Both the position numbers and the translations under genes were made by a program. A stretch of 64,000 nt of DNA from Raffaelea ambrosiae (taxonomy: Eukaryota; Ascomycota; Sordariomycetes; Ophiostomatales; Ophiostomataceae). Position 1 is the stretch's first letter, and the number at the start of each line of letters is the position of its first letter. The notes beneath the pieces are model-generated. The model had not been told where the DNA came from, ran no database searches, and was given only the letters and a program-made list of their open reading frames with translations. Location of the stretch: contig PCDI01000021.1 of NCBI GenBank assembly GCA_002778195.1, positions 118,750 through 182,749 on the forward strand, read 5' to 3'. Positions 1 to 12,700 of the stretch are shown in pieces.

Positions 1-669
1 GAGGGTGAGGCGTCGATGGCGTCCGCCAGTTCAAGCGACACGGACATGCGTGACAGGCAAAATCGTCACCAAGCATATCTTCCCCGCCCCAGTGCATACG
101 GTGGACGGGGCGAGTCGTCCGGTGGCAGAGGAAGATTCAGAGGAAGAGGAGGACCTGGTGACTTAGGAGGCAGATCTGGTGGATCTGGTGACAGAGGAGG
201 GTATGAAAGCACAGGTGGATCTGGTGGTGGTGGGGGGTATGGTAACAGAGGTGGCTCTGGTGGCTCAGGGGGGGGTGTCAACAGAGGAGGATTTGGCAGT
301 GGAGGAGGGTCTGGCAACAGAGGCGGGTCTGGTGGCGGAGGTTATGGTGGTGGCGGTGGGTCTGCTGGCCGAGGGGAGTCTGTCAACAGAGGAGGGTCTG
401 GCAACAGAGGAGGTTATGGCAATGGAGGCGGACCTGGTGGCCGGGGAGGTTATGGCGGCGGCGGTGGGTCTGGTGGCCGAGGGGGGTCTGTCAACAGAGG
501 AGGGTCTGGCAACAGAGGCGATTATGGCAACGGAAGAGGGCATAATGGCGGAGGGGGATACGGAAGCACAGGTGGATCTGGAAGTGGAGGAGGATATGGC
601 AATGCGGGCGGATCGGGTAGTGGTGGAGGGTATGGAAACGGGGGCGGATATGATGGCAGGCGCAGGTAA
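1..669 (+). CDS. RGG/glycine-rich RNA-binding-type protein, 3' part
   Basis: The frame is open from the first base of the window and ends with TAA at 667-669, so this is probably the C-terminal part (222 codons visible) of a longer protein. An in-frame ATG at 16 could alternatively start a small standalone protein. After a short polar stretch, the sequence from about residue 36 is almost entirely Gly with regularly spaced Arg, Ser, Tyr and Asn. It consists of many GNRGG, GGSGG, GGYGN and GGRGG units. Such RGG/GAR tails bind RNA, are arginine-methylated and drive condensation in DEAD-box helicases, nucleolin-like and Gar1-like proteins. No folded domain is visible, so the parent family cannot be named. 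The repeats are imperfect at DNA level, which points to an old, expanding tract. Confidence 0.7.
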   Translation, partial: EGEASMASASSSDTDMRDRQNRHQAYLPRPSAYGGRGESSGGRGRFRGRGGPGDLGGRSGGSGDRGGYESTGGSGGGGGYGNRGGSGGSGGGVNRGGFGSGGGSGNRGGSGGGGYGGGGGSAGRGESVNRGGSGNRGGYGNGGGPGGRGGYGGGGGSGGRGGSVNRGGSGNRGDYGNGRGHNGGGGYGSTGGSGSGGGYGNAGGSGSGGGYGNGGGYDGRRR

Positions 670-1871
670 TGGGGTGTTGGCTAGTTGACTTTGGTGCGAG
701 GTTGCGGGAGGGTTCTGTCTGAATGTCTGTTCTACTTCTGATCCTGTTTCTGTTCTTGTTTCTGTCGCGTGTTCTGTTTAGGCTCATAGACATTCTTTCA
801 TAGTTTCTGTTCGTTTCTGCTACGAAAAGGGCGTTGTCTTTTGGGGGTTCGTCTTTTGAGGATGAACCCCAGGACGTGTTGATAATTCGATACATAATTA
901 GGCGCTACAACAGACTGGACTCTTGGTTGTCTTCAATAATCTATTTACATGATGACGTCCTGCAATCGACTTTCAGTGATAAGAGTTAAGTCAGAGCTAG
1001 ACAGACAGCTCTTTAAGAGTTGAGCGCCTTTCATGAAATGTATGATGCTGTGATCGAAGTGTATTAGTGCGATCCTGTGTCCTGATTGGCTGGTCTTACA
1101 TGAACCTTGGACCCTACCCGATCGCGCGTCAACTGCACTATCAGGTGACCCTGGCACGGGCCTGGCAGAGGGGGTCCGTAGGGGTGCACTGCAGTTTTTA
1201 ACAGTGGTACAGTCAGGTGATCTTTCACTGGGTTAGAGTTGCGGGTGGGGCCACGCTACCGCAGTAGACCGTTAGTGTGCGGGTAGGCTCACAGGGACGC
1301 GCTATGCAAGGCAGCCGAATTTCTTGGGAGACTTCCCTGATTTTAGAGGGGGGGGGGTCCTCCTCTGGGCTGATCTGCGCGGGTGGGGGAAGAGGAAACA
1401 TGTTCTTCTGATCAGTCTCATTTTCCTTGATTTCTCGCCTCTGGGCCCTTTTATTTTCGTTCCCGACCACCACCACCACCACCATACACGCCAACCCAAC
1501 CCAACCCCAATAGCCAACAGACCAGTCGTTTTCTCCAGTCCCGTTTTTATCTCTTTTTTATGCCAAGCCATTGTATCTCTCTACTTCCCCTCCCCTTCCT
1601 CGCTTACCTCTCTTCTTACTGTTCTTCATCCTGAGGAATCTCTTTTTCTTGTGCCTTCCTCTTCATCTCTAACACGAGGAGTGAAACCCGGCCGCTGCAC
1701 CACCCTTTGTATCGGTTCCCGATTTCGACGTCGTCTGATCTCTTGGTCCCGACCGTGAGATCGTCAATTCCGACGCCTTCTCCCGCCGCCCTTTTGTAAC
1801 CGCCTACTCGTACATCTTCTTATCAGCATCGTCGTATTGCCGACTTTTCGCATATCTGCTCGTCGCCAGGG
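670..1871. other. Intergenic region with pyrimidine-rich leader of the next gene
   Basis: No gene is supported here. The left half is the 3' flank of the RGG gene. From about 1390 to 1860 the + strand becomes strongly C/T-rich, with a short CCA repeat near 1466-1485. This is the usual look of a filamentous-fungal promoter and 5' UTR, and it runs directly into the ATG at 1872. Short open frames here are low-complexity by-products of the C/T bias. Confidence 0.6.
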
Positions 1872-2629
1872 ATGACCCGGGTCATTGTCTATGGCGGCGC
1901 TCTGTCCGCCTTTGCGCTGGGTATGTCTTGTCTTAGCTTAAGGGTTGTCTGTAACATGACCTGGTTGATTGTTGGCTGACTTTGTGTCCCTCCCTCTCTC
2001 TAGCCACCGCAATGACCATCGCGTCCAATCTCCTCCCACATTGGGTCTCCTACTCGACCTCTGCGCTACCGCCCTCCACCTCTCCGGGCGACGGCCCCGG
2101 CGGCGGCGGAGGCGGAGGCGGCGGCGGTGGCGGCCACTATCCCTTCTGGCAGACCCTCGGCCTCCACCAGTCCTGCTCCTCCGAAGCCCATCCGACCTGC
2201 CGCTCCTTCCCCCACTCCGGCATCGACTGCGCCGCCGGCCCGGGCCAGCAGTACTTTTGCACCGTCTGGCGCAGCGTCGGCTTCCTCATGTCGTTCGCAC
2301 TGGTGGTCGAGCTGGCCACGCTGGTGGGGTTTGTCGTGATCATGGGCGGCGGGCGATTGAAGCGCGAGGCCGGGTGGCGCGTGCTGGGCGTGCTGATGGC
2401 GTTTGCGGCCATCACGCAGATCTGCGCGCTGTCGGTGGTGGCATATCTGCTGGACCACGACGACCGGTTCCTGGTACCCGGGTGGCGGCTGGACTCGTCG
2501 TGGGTGCTGTGCGCCATCAGCGGGGGTATAACGATCCTGAGCGCAGTGGGCCTGGCGCTGTCAGCGTTTGTGCTGCCTCCCGAGGATGGCTATGAGTTCT
2601 TGGAGGACCCGATTGGGTTTGGTTACTGA
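1872..2629 (+). CDS. Claudin-like four-transmembrane protein (SUR7/PalI-like group)
   Basis: Two exons are inferred, 1872-1920 and 2004-2629. The 83-nt intron has donor GTATGT, branch CTGAC and acceptor TAG, and splicing joins the frame to give 224 residues. Membrane segments lie at about 5-26, 107-130, 143-167 and 182-206. The large first loop carries a claudin-like signature: Trp30, then Gly-Leu at 69-70, Cys74 and Cys82, with further Cys at 92 and 102. This topology is shared by fungal claudin-like proteins such as the SUR7 and PalI/Rim9 groups, which act at the plasma membrane or in pH sensing. I cannot assign it to a specific subgroup. An uninterrupted run of 12 glycines (about 49-60) sits in the extracellular loop between Trp30 and the Gly-Leu motif. 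This looks like a recent GGC-repeat expansion. The short acidic C-tail ends in GFGY. Confidence 0.72.
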
Positions 2630-3772
2630 GGAGGAGGAACGAAGTGAAGGATGTGAGGGAATTGAGAAACGAAAAGATTGATCACCAAAATAATGGGCTG
2701 AGGAGGAATGACTACACAAGAGGAGGAACCATGGAAACCTTGCATTTTGACCAAAACATCCGAACCCGCGCACAACAAACAACACAGCAAAACAGCAAAG
2801 CAGCAAAACAGCACGGCAAACAACACAATAGCCACTACGACCTGCTGGCATGCTCAAACATTGAACATCTTCACTGGATCCGCCAACCATCCATAATCCC
2901 TCCCTTCGCCGACGGGAGTGTTTCGCGTATTTTTTTTTTTTTTTACCAGCTTTTTCTCTGGCCTGGCTAGCCCTCCCCATTGTGCCTCTAATCACTCCCT
3001 TTCTGCTCTCACCATCTCTCTCAATATCCTTCTTTACTTCTCTTTCTGCATGGCGCCGTTCTTGCTTTCACTCGAATTCTTCTTCATTTTGGGTAACGAT
3101 CTTGGGCGGGCTAATCTGGGGGACAACTTCAGGGGCTACATATACTTGTCAACGGCGTCATGAATGGGATCTTTCACCTTTTGCTTTGACGACTTTCTTC
3201 GGTTTATTCGGTATTGGGTCTTTCTTGGGATGCTGGATTCTTTCGGGTTGACTTTCATGCAAGCGTTTATTTCTTGGGTAAGACAGGGTTTGGATTCTTT
3301 GGGATGTCCTCGTCTTATTTGACGCTTATAATATGAAACCGATACATTTCTCTTTCAAAACACACACACATATCATCTTTCAGATCATTACCGTGACAAG
3401 TCGGTTCCTGCTAAAACGTAAAAATTGGGGGCATCAATACATTCATTAGAAGAGAAAGGGGAGAACGGGAAGAACCACGGATACAGAAGCGTGTACAAGA
3501 ATGAATACAACAGTAAGAAGCAGACGCAGTAAAAAAAGCATCGGCATATACAACATCAATGTTTTCAGAAAACCAAACTTGCTAACAGGCTAACAGGCTA
3601 ACACATAAACAAACAATCAAACTCGCTAACAAACAAGCAAACAAACAGCGCGCAAAGGACAAGTCGTACAGAGTCGTGTTTCATCGTTCGTGGTTCGTGG
3701 TTTCGTGTTTCAACCAAAATCAAAGTCGTGTACATCGTCGTTAACATCCAATCGGAAAGACTTCGTCGCAGT
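2630..3772. other. Convergent 3' intergenic region
   Basis: This lies between the 3' ends of the claudin-like gene (+) and the giant gene (-). It holds a T15 run at 2930-2944 and A/C-rich repeats around 3580-3650, where an 'acaggcta' unit occurs in tandem. These may serve as 3'-end signals. I see no coding region or RNA gene. Confidence 0.6.
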
Positions 3773-6700
3773 TTAGCTGAGTATCTTCTTCAGATTGAAA
3801 AACTTGCCGAATCCCTTCTTCTTCTCCTCGGCAGCTCGGGCTCTCTCGCGCCGCTCCAGTCGCTCCCGGCGATGCCTGTCGTCGCCGCCGCCACTGGATG
3901 ACGGCGGTGGCGGTGCAGGTGCAGGTGCTGATGCTGATGCTGATGGAGGAGGAGAAGGAGCGACTGCTTTCTCACTCGACTCGGCCAGCACTTCTCTTGG
4001 CTCAGCTGGCGGTGGTGCCGGTGCGCCTGGAGGCGGCGGCTGTGTGGCGCGCTCGACGTCCACACTGTGACGGCGACTGCGATGGTGCCGGCCGTGCGAG
4101 CCTGATGATGAGTGCTGCTTGTGCAACTTGGCCCGGGATGGGCCACCGCCATCACCATCTTCCGATTGCCGACCGGATCCGTGCCTAGAACGTGTTGTGC
4201 TGGAGCGCTTCGGCACTGCTGCCTCGGCCTTGTCATGGCGCGGTGGCGATGCCTCTTCAGCTGGTACTACTCGTTTTTCTCTTCTTTCTCTCAGAGGAGC
4301 AGCAGCAGGCTCGGATTGGTAAGAGGACACCCCCTTTGGTGACACCATGCCGGCCATGGTCTTCAGTGAGAAGAAGCCGCCCCCTCCGCTTTTGGGGGAC
4401 GAAGATGGTGGCACGGCAGCAGCAGCAGAAGCAGACTCGCCGTCTGCTGTGGATGGCCGGGAGCGGTGGTGGCTCGAGTGGCGCCGAGAGCGATGCCGTT
4501 CGCGTGTCCGTTCTGCGTCAGCCTCTTTTCCTTTCACAACGGTGCGGGGAGACGTCGTGGTCGCCGCGGCCGGGTTGGCGGTTGCAGCAGGTGCAGGTAC
4601 AGTAGGTACAGCAGCAGCAACAGCAGGTGCAGCAGGTGTAGCTTCCTTGGCTTCTTTGGCTTCTTTGGCTTCTTTGGCTTCTTTGTCACGCCGAGCTTGT
4701 CGCTCGGCCTTGTACCGCTGGTAAGCCTCTTCTTCCTCGGCCGTGTACTCAGTGCCATCGCGATGTCTGTGCCGTGTCGTCTTGCGCGGCGACGAGGCAC
4801 TCGAGCTGAGGTTGCTCTGGGCCGAGAACCCGCTGTCCTGCCGCTTCGGCGTCCGCGGCGGTGACGACTGCTCCGAGGCCGAACGCGCCTTTGGGTCGCT
4901 GTCACTGCGGTGTCTGTGGCTGTGATGCCGGTGTCTTCCGCTGCTGCTGCCACCGCCGCCACTGTCTCTACCACCATCGCGGCTCGAGTGCGTCGACGAG
5001 CGGTGTCCTGAAGAGCGATGCTCGCCACGCGGCCGCGACGAGCGTCCCGTGCCAGAAATGTCCTTATCGTCTGCTAAGAGGTCAGCCACAGAGTCCCGGA
5101 GTACGTCCTTGCCCTTTGCTTCGCTTGTTTCTACAACTACTGTTTCCCCAGAGTCCAATACAAGAGGCACCTCCTCCCCGTCTTCCGGCTCCCCCCTTTG
5201 TCCCTGTACATTCTTTTCCTGCGACTTCACATCGTCCTTCCCGACATGCACAGTCTTTGGGACTGGCGATTCTGGTGGTGTGTGCGGTGGACTCAACGCC
5301 TCAGCAGTGGCATAGATGACAACAGCTGCCGCGATGGTTTCCTCCGCATTTTGTATTGTGCGCCTTCGCTGCTTCTTGAGGCTGCGTGCCCGCCCGAGCG
5401 CCTTGGCTTGCTGGTCTTCCAAGTCTGGAATCACTAAAGCAGGAGTAGCCGCCCTAAGAAGTTCCGTGCTTATCCCAGGTCGCATGGACAGCATGGACGG
5501 GGGCTGCCGTGGAAGGCAGTCCACCTTCCGCGGCTCCTCTGTGTCCTCCTCGGCCTTGCTGCTGATTGGTTCCGGAGACTCGACCGTAGCAAATGATTCT
5601 GACAGAGGCGCGTGCTCCTCAATCACCTGGGAGTCTCCAAGACCGGACGATATTGATTTGACCTCGTCCTCATAAGAGCCCTGCTGTATCTCAGGTGCTG
5701 TCTCAGCCTCCACAAGTTCGCCAGAATAGGCCATGTTAGCTGAACTCGATCCTGCTGCCGGCTCTGGTGATGGCACAGAGTCTGGTGCTGAGACTGTTGT
5801 CTCGTGTTTGGCAACCGGGACAATGTCGATTGATGTCTCTGCTATCGGAACTTCCTTGGTTTGGTCCTCTGCTGTGGCGGATGGCTCTTCTTGTGTTGCA
5901 CGCACTCCCTCAGTTTCACCAGGAGTGGAAAGGGCATTTTGGGTTATCCCAGTGCCCTGGCTTTCTTTGAGTTCCGTAGAATGCTCTGTAGCTGGCAATG
6001 CTTGAGGTTGAGAAATGGCTTCCCCAGATGATGAAGACTTGACTGTAGAATCTTCGGGAATGCTTGCTGTGATCTCCTTGGAGCTTGGTGAGGGTTCAGT
6101 CAATTCAGCAGGAGCTTGACCGACAGGCGCGGGTGGACCCGAAACATGATCCAGTTCGTCGCCAGCATGGCTAGCCGACAGTATCGCCCCTGCGGCAATA
6201 ACAGCTTCCCCAGCAAGCACCGCTGAAGAGACCTCATATGCCAAAGCTGTTGGTTCGTTAACCGTTGTCTGTTCTGGCTCCTCGTCATTTTCCACGGAAA
6301 CAGGCTCCGGAGCAGAATCTTCCAGAGATGGAGTGCGCTCGACAGCATTTGGGGGAAGAGGAGAAGCAGACGGAGGGGAAGATGTCGTGCCGTAATTGTC
6401 GTCTTCATTGCTGTCGTCTTCTTTGGTGGTGGCTGGTTCTTCGGCTGGATGAGCCACAAAGCTGTCGTCTGCCGCTGTGTTCGCTTCAACCAACACGTAG
6501 TCCTCTTCTGCTCGTGCTTCAGGACTGTCTTTCTTGTGAGTCAAATCCTCTTCCACAAGCTCAACAGATTGCTCTGTCGGTGGTTCAGTGGTGTCTTTCG
6601 GAGTCTCTTCAACTGTCTCCGAGGACTCCGCGAGAGGCTCTTGAGAAGCACTGGAAGCCTCGGCTTTCACTGGCTGCTTCTCCATTGCTTCGTCCAGTGT

Positions 6701-9700
6701 GGGTTTCTTCTCCGTAGTCGCCGTCTCATGTACTCCCACCGGACTGTGCGGTGCAGGTGTAGATGCAGAGGCATCAGAAGTAACAGATGCTTCACGGTTC
6801 GGTTCTTCATGGTCTTCAGTCCGCGATTCAATGGGTTTTGCATCATGCATTTGTGTGGATGGCGTACCAGAGGGGTCCTCGGAGGGATGGCTGTGCTCGT
6901 CAAGCTGGCCTGCTGGGGAACTGGGAGGGGAAATGTCGTGATGGCCTCGAGCCTCAGGCTCCAACGCCACAGTGTCCTCTTTCTCAGAATCATCTAGTCC
7001 AGAGTGCGAGGCCAGAGCCACAGGTTCCTCCGTGTTGGCTGGATGAGAGGCTATTTCCTCAGCCACAGATAGAGCCTCTTCGGTAGGTTGCTTACGGTCC
7101 GGCCCAGAAGCTTTATCGAGGTCCAAAAGTGCACGATCCGCGTCTTGATCGCGGTGGGATATGTCCAAGCTAGTTGAAGCCTCACTGTCAGCAATGACAA
7201 GACCTGGCTCGGAAACGGTAACGGTATTTGCCGTCACATCATCAGTCCTGGAATCACCTTCTACTGCCACGGCAGTTGTTGTAGCCGCAATGGAGGCTGG
7301 AGCTGCAGCTGGGGTGGTTGCACCTTCATCGGGAGGTCCCTCGGAAGTTGTCCTGGGTTCATCTGGCGACGATGAGTCGGCTTCTTTTGTGGCCTTGGTG
7401 TTATCGTCGGTCGTTGCTGGAGCATCCTTTTCCACAGGGTTAACTGGAGTCCCACGGGGGCCTTCGCTGTGGTCGCCATCTTTGGGGAAGGTTGCCTTTG
7501 TTGGTTCTTTGGCCTCCTCTGATTCCTTTGCGGGCTCCAGGACTGCTGTGATCTCTACCGTAGAAATTTCTCGAGTGGAGGGCTTGTTTTCTGATGGGAC
7601 TGCATCTGCTTCAACAGTGCTTTCATCTGGTTTCTCCTGTTCTTGACCCTTTTCATCTTTCACGGCACCATCTTGTTCAGACACAGGAAATGTAGCACCA
7701 ACAGCAGTCTTAGTCTCTTCCTCTGGCTCAACCTTGGGAGCAGGCCCAGGGGCTTCATACCCATCATCTTCTTGAGTAGCTTCAGCCACAGATGGTTGTG
7801 TAGGCTGGGCAGATTGATCCGGCTCCACTGTAGTTGCTGGTAGTGGTTTTGTTGGGACAGTGGCGGGTTCAATGACGGGTTCGAGATCACACAGGGTGTG
7901 CTGTTTCTCAGATGTATGTTCCGCAGCTGGCGCTGGCTGTGTTTCCTGAGATGCGTCGGCTGGGGATGGCACGACTGCAGGCTCTTTGGAAGAGCTCTCG
8001 TGGACGACGTCGGTGTCCAATGGTGTACTCTCTTTGACCACTGCCGTGGCATCGCCCTCTACAGCGGGACTGTCCTCGAGTGCGGGTGCATCAGCACCTT
8101 CGTTATCAAGCTGATCGCCAGCAACTCCTTCAGCAGCGGGAGGCGGTGCTGGCGCTGCTACAGCAGGTGCACTGGTCTGTTCTCCGTCAACCTCCACAGT
8201 GTTGGAAAGTGCCAGGGTACCAGCTGCAACAGCCGCAGCTGCAACAATGACGCCATCCGCTGGCAGAACCTGCTCAGCTGTGGGTTGCTTTTGTTCATTG
8301 GCCGCAGCAGTGGCTGGCTCTGGCGGGTCTGATTCAAGAACAGGTTGAATTTCTTCTGTCTGAGACCCAGTAGTCGCAATAAGTGTCTCAGTTTCTTCAG
8401 CTTCTGGGACTTTTTGCGTTTCCTGCGGCTGCTGTGGTTCCTGTTGTTCCTCCTGAGCACCCACTGCCGTGTTTTGGGGCTCGGAGGTTCTGATCGGTTC
8501 TGTCTCAGCTTCTTCTGTCGGGACGGCCTCATTTGTTTCCGGCACCGCTGGGGTTTCGGCAGCTTCTTTCTCAGAGGGGGTCTGCTCAGAGACTGGTGCT
8601 TGCTCAGCAACAAGTGCCTCAATAGCAGGTGCTTTAAGGACAGGTGCTTCAGAAACAGGTTCACCAGGCGTCTCAGCGGTGGGTGCTTCGGCAGGTGCTT
8701 CCGCAGCAAGCGCTTCAGCAGGTGTCTTAGCGGCAGGTGCCTCAGTGATAGGCGCCTGTTCGGTGGCAGGTGCTTCAGCAGCAGCAGTTGCTTCCGCAGC
8801 AGGTGCTTCTGCAGCAGGTGCTTCTGCAGCGGGTGCTTCGACGACAAGTGCTTCCGCAGCAGGTGCTTCTGCAGCGGGTGCTTCTGCAGCAGGTGCTTCT
8901 GCAGCGGGTGCTTCAACGACAGGTGCTTCAGTGGCAGGTGCTGTAGTGACAGGTGCTTCAGCAGGTGCTTCAGTGGTAGGTGCTTCAGCAGGTGTCTCAG
9001 AGGCAGGTGTCTCAGAGGCAGGTGCCTCAGTGATAGGTGCCTGTTCTGCAGCGGGTGTTTCTACAGCGGATGCTTCGACGACAGGCGCTTCAACAGATGC
9101 CTCAGTGACAGGCGTATCAGTGACAGAAGCCTGCTCAGCGACAGATGCTTCACCGACGACTTCTTTAGCGGTAGGTGCTTCAGCAGGCGCTTCAGCGGGT
9201 GTTTCAGCAACGGGTGCTTCGACGACAGTTGCCTCAGCAAGTGCATCAGTGATAGACGCCCGTTCAGTGGCAGGTGCCTCAGTGATAGGTGCCTGTTCTG
9301 CAGCGGGTGCTTCTGCAGCGGGTACTTCAACGGGGGCTGCTTCAGCAACAACTACTTCGGCGGCAGGTGTTTCAGCAGGCGCCTCAGTGATAGGTGCCTG
9401 CTCAGTGGCAGATGCTTCAGCAGCAGTAGGTGCTTCCGCGGCAGTTGCTTCCGCAGCAGGTGCTTCGACGACAGGTGCTTCAGCAGGTGCATCAGTGATA
9501 GGTGCTTGTTCAGTGGCAAGCGTTTCAACGACAGGTGTTTCCGCAGCAGGCGCTTCAGCAGGTATTTCCGCAGTAGGCGCTTCAGCAGGTGTTTCAGCGG
9601 CAGGCGCCTGCTCAGTGGTCTGTGCTGCTTCGACAGGTGCCTCAGCTGCAGGTGTTTTAGTGGCAGGTGCCTGCTCAGTGGCAAGTGCTTCAGCGACAGG

Positions 9701-12700
9701 TGCTTCAGTAGGTGCCTCGGCGGCAGATGCTTGAACAACTTGAGTTTCGACGACTTTTGGCTCTTCCCGAGTAGTGGTCGACAGTTCTGGCTTTTCTCCT
9801 GAAGATATCGCATGGCTGATTTCATCCGATGGGCCGTCTTCAATTTGCTTGCCAGATTCTCCAGTCACTGTCTTATCTTCGTCCTCAATCACAGGGCTGA
9901 CCACAGGTTGTTCAGTGTGATCAACTTCCTCGGAGGGCTTTTCTTGAGTTGACTGTGGCTCCGGCTCTGGATGGGACTCCGGCTCTGGAGGACTGACGTG
10001 TTCAACTTCTGTCTCGGCGGGCTGCTGGACATGTTGAACAGATGCTGGTTCTTCTTCGCTGTGCTCAACGTGCGCAACAACTGGCTCTTCAGGCTCAGCT
10101 GGCTGTGTGGTGTCCTCGTGCACTGTCAGCACCGCAGGTAACACGTCGGTTTCTGGTTGAGAGTGTTGGATGGTGTCGTCTGCTTGCGGGGCGTCCTCGG
10201 ATTTTTCTTTTTCGATGCCTCTTGACGAAGAGTCTTCTGCCGGTGCTGTATGTTCCTCTTTCTCATCTGCGGGTACCGGCAATGGCACCTCAGACACTGG
10301 CGGTTGCGGGTCTTCAGATGGACTGTTCCCTTCTTTGGTCGGATTGTCGTCGCTTGCTTCTGTTGGAATAGCGCTCGGTTCATGTGCGACATCAGGCTGA
10401 GTTGTTGTCGTTGCATCTTGCGATTCCGGTTCAGGAACAGGAACAGGAACTTCGAGAACATCACCCGAAGATTCAGTCTCCTTCTCCTTCTCTCCTTCCT
10501 CGTGATGCTTGCCTGTGACATCTATTGCTGGTTCAACCTCTTTTTCTGCGGTGGTTTCAGTTGGATCATTTTGAACGGTCTCATTTGGATGCTCGGAAAC
10601 AGACACTTCTGTCTCCTTTTCAGCATGTAGAGGTTCCGGCGCCACCTCAGAGGGAACAGTCTTGACATCCTCTTGCTGCTTCGTCTCAGTAGCTGCAGTG
10701 TCGGTCGCCTCTTCGACCGACAGAGAGTTTGATGAAACTTGGATATCTTCCACCTTGTCATTGACGGGCCCCGCCAATTCTTGAAGTACCACGGACTTGC
10801 TGTCTCCATGGACAACAGGCCCTCCTTCTTTCTCCATCGGCGGACTGTCCAGCACCAATGGAGATGCTGACAGCCCTGATTCGCCTTCTTCCAGCTGTGA
10901 AGGAAGCAGATGTGGCTCCTCCAAACCTTTTGCCACTTGCCTCTGATCTATCTGCTTCTTTCCGCCGCTCTCTATCACGTTGTCTTCTTGCACGACAGGG
11001 TCGATCGGATGTGAAGCGCTGCCAACTTCCGTCTCTTCGGGACTCTTTGCCTCCTCCTCTTTCTCTATATCTACCTCGGGGGATTCAATAGCAGTCAAAT
11101 CGGGGGATACATTACCTCTGGAGCTTCTCTTCTTCTTCTCAATAGACTCCTTAGTGGCGAAAGGACCTAGGACAGTTACCGGCTTTCGAATCGGCCCAAC
11201 CGTATCCTTGCTCTCTTCTTCCTCCGCAGTCGGTGCCTTCTTGTCGGATTTGGAAGGTGCGTCTTCGCTTGGTTTCTTGGACTTCTCAGTGTCGTCCACC
11301 TTCTCGGCATTCTCGGCCTTCACTTCTTTTGTGGCTGCCGGTACAGCTTCCGCCTTGTCCGCCTTTGGTGCCTCGTCCTTCGGAACCGGGTCTTCGTCGT
11401 GTTTGGCCTCAGCCGGTGCTTCCGCAGGCTTCTTGTCGGGAGCCTCTTCCTTCTTGACTTCCTCCGCAGGCGCGTCCTCGGAATTAGTGTCGGCCTTTGC
11501 AGCTTCAGGTTCGGCCTTCGTTTCGGCAGGAGGAGCAGCTTCGGCGGGAGGAGCAGCTTCGGCGGGAGGAGCTTTCTCTTCTTCCTCTGGAGAAGCAGAT
11601 ACAACGGTAGCGACTGCAGTCGCACCTGCGGCAGCTGCCCCGGCTCCCACTGCCACATCCTTCGCGGAGACATCTTTCGTTGGCGCCTCCTCATCCTTTG
11701 TTTCTGCCGCAGGCCCTTTGGCTTCCTCCTTGGGAGCTTCCTTCGCAGATCCCTGCTCCGGCGGGTCAGCGGGCGGCTCTGGAGGGGACTCTGTAGGCTT
11801 CTCGGTCGGCTTCTCATCCGATCCTTTCGAAGGTTCCTCGGCAATCTCCTTGGGGGGGTCTTCGGAAACTGCTTCGAGGGCTTCGGCAGGCTCGGCTGCA
11901 GCTGCTCCAACTGGCTCTTCTATCGCCTTCTTAGCTGGTTCCTCGTCAGGCGTGTCCTCGGCAGGCTTGTCTTCAGGCTTGTCCGAGGAATCTTCGGGAG
12001 CAGTTTCCTCCTTCGGCGGAGCCTCAGCAGACGGTTCCTTGCTCGGCTCTTCCGATGCTTCTGCTTTAACCTCTTTGGCTGCCTCCGCGACTTCCACTTT
12101 GGCATCGGAAGTAGCATCATCTTTTGTCTCAGCGGGCTTGGCTGGAGCCTCTTCCGCAGCCGGCTTCTCCTCATGTTCGGCCTCAGATTCTTTCGGTTCA
12201 GGAGCAGCTTCCTCTGAAGCGACAGCAACCTCCTTCTCAACCTCCTTTGGTAGTTCCGAGGTCTCCTCTTCCTTTGGTTTGCTGTCGGATTCAGGTGCCT
12301 TTTCCTCAACATCGACCGGCTTGTTCTCCTCAGATGCTTTCTCAGACGGCGAGGACTTTTCGGGACTCTCCTCTGAGGCTTCGGGTGCTTTTGGTTCTGC
12401 TGCTTTTGTCTCCTTTGGAGGTTCTTCCTTTGCAGGCGGCTCCGAATCAGCGACCTCACCGACAACTTCTGGCTCCACCTCCTTCGTTTCGTCAGAAGTT
12501 GGTGCCTCAGTGTGTTTCTCAGCAGGTTTTTCTTCCTCCTTGGCCTCCTCGGTCTCCTTTGTGTCGATGGTAGGAGCAGCATCAGCTGGGGACTTTGTTG
12601 CTGCAGGAGCTTCAGAAGGAGCTTCGGCAGGGGTTGCAGCCGGACCTGCTTCAGAGTCTGGCTCGGCGGCCTCAAGGGCAGGGTCAGAAGTGTCGGGTGG

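Noticed and set aside
8158..8916. Minus-strand frame encoding KHLLQKHPLQ repeats
   Set aside because: Shifted reading of the AEAP coding array of the giant gene; regular repeats stay open in several frames.
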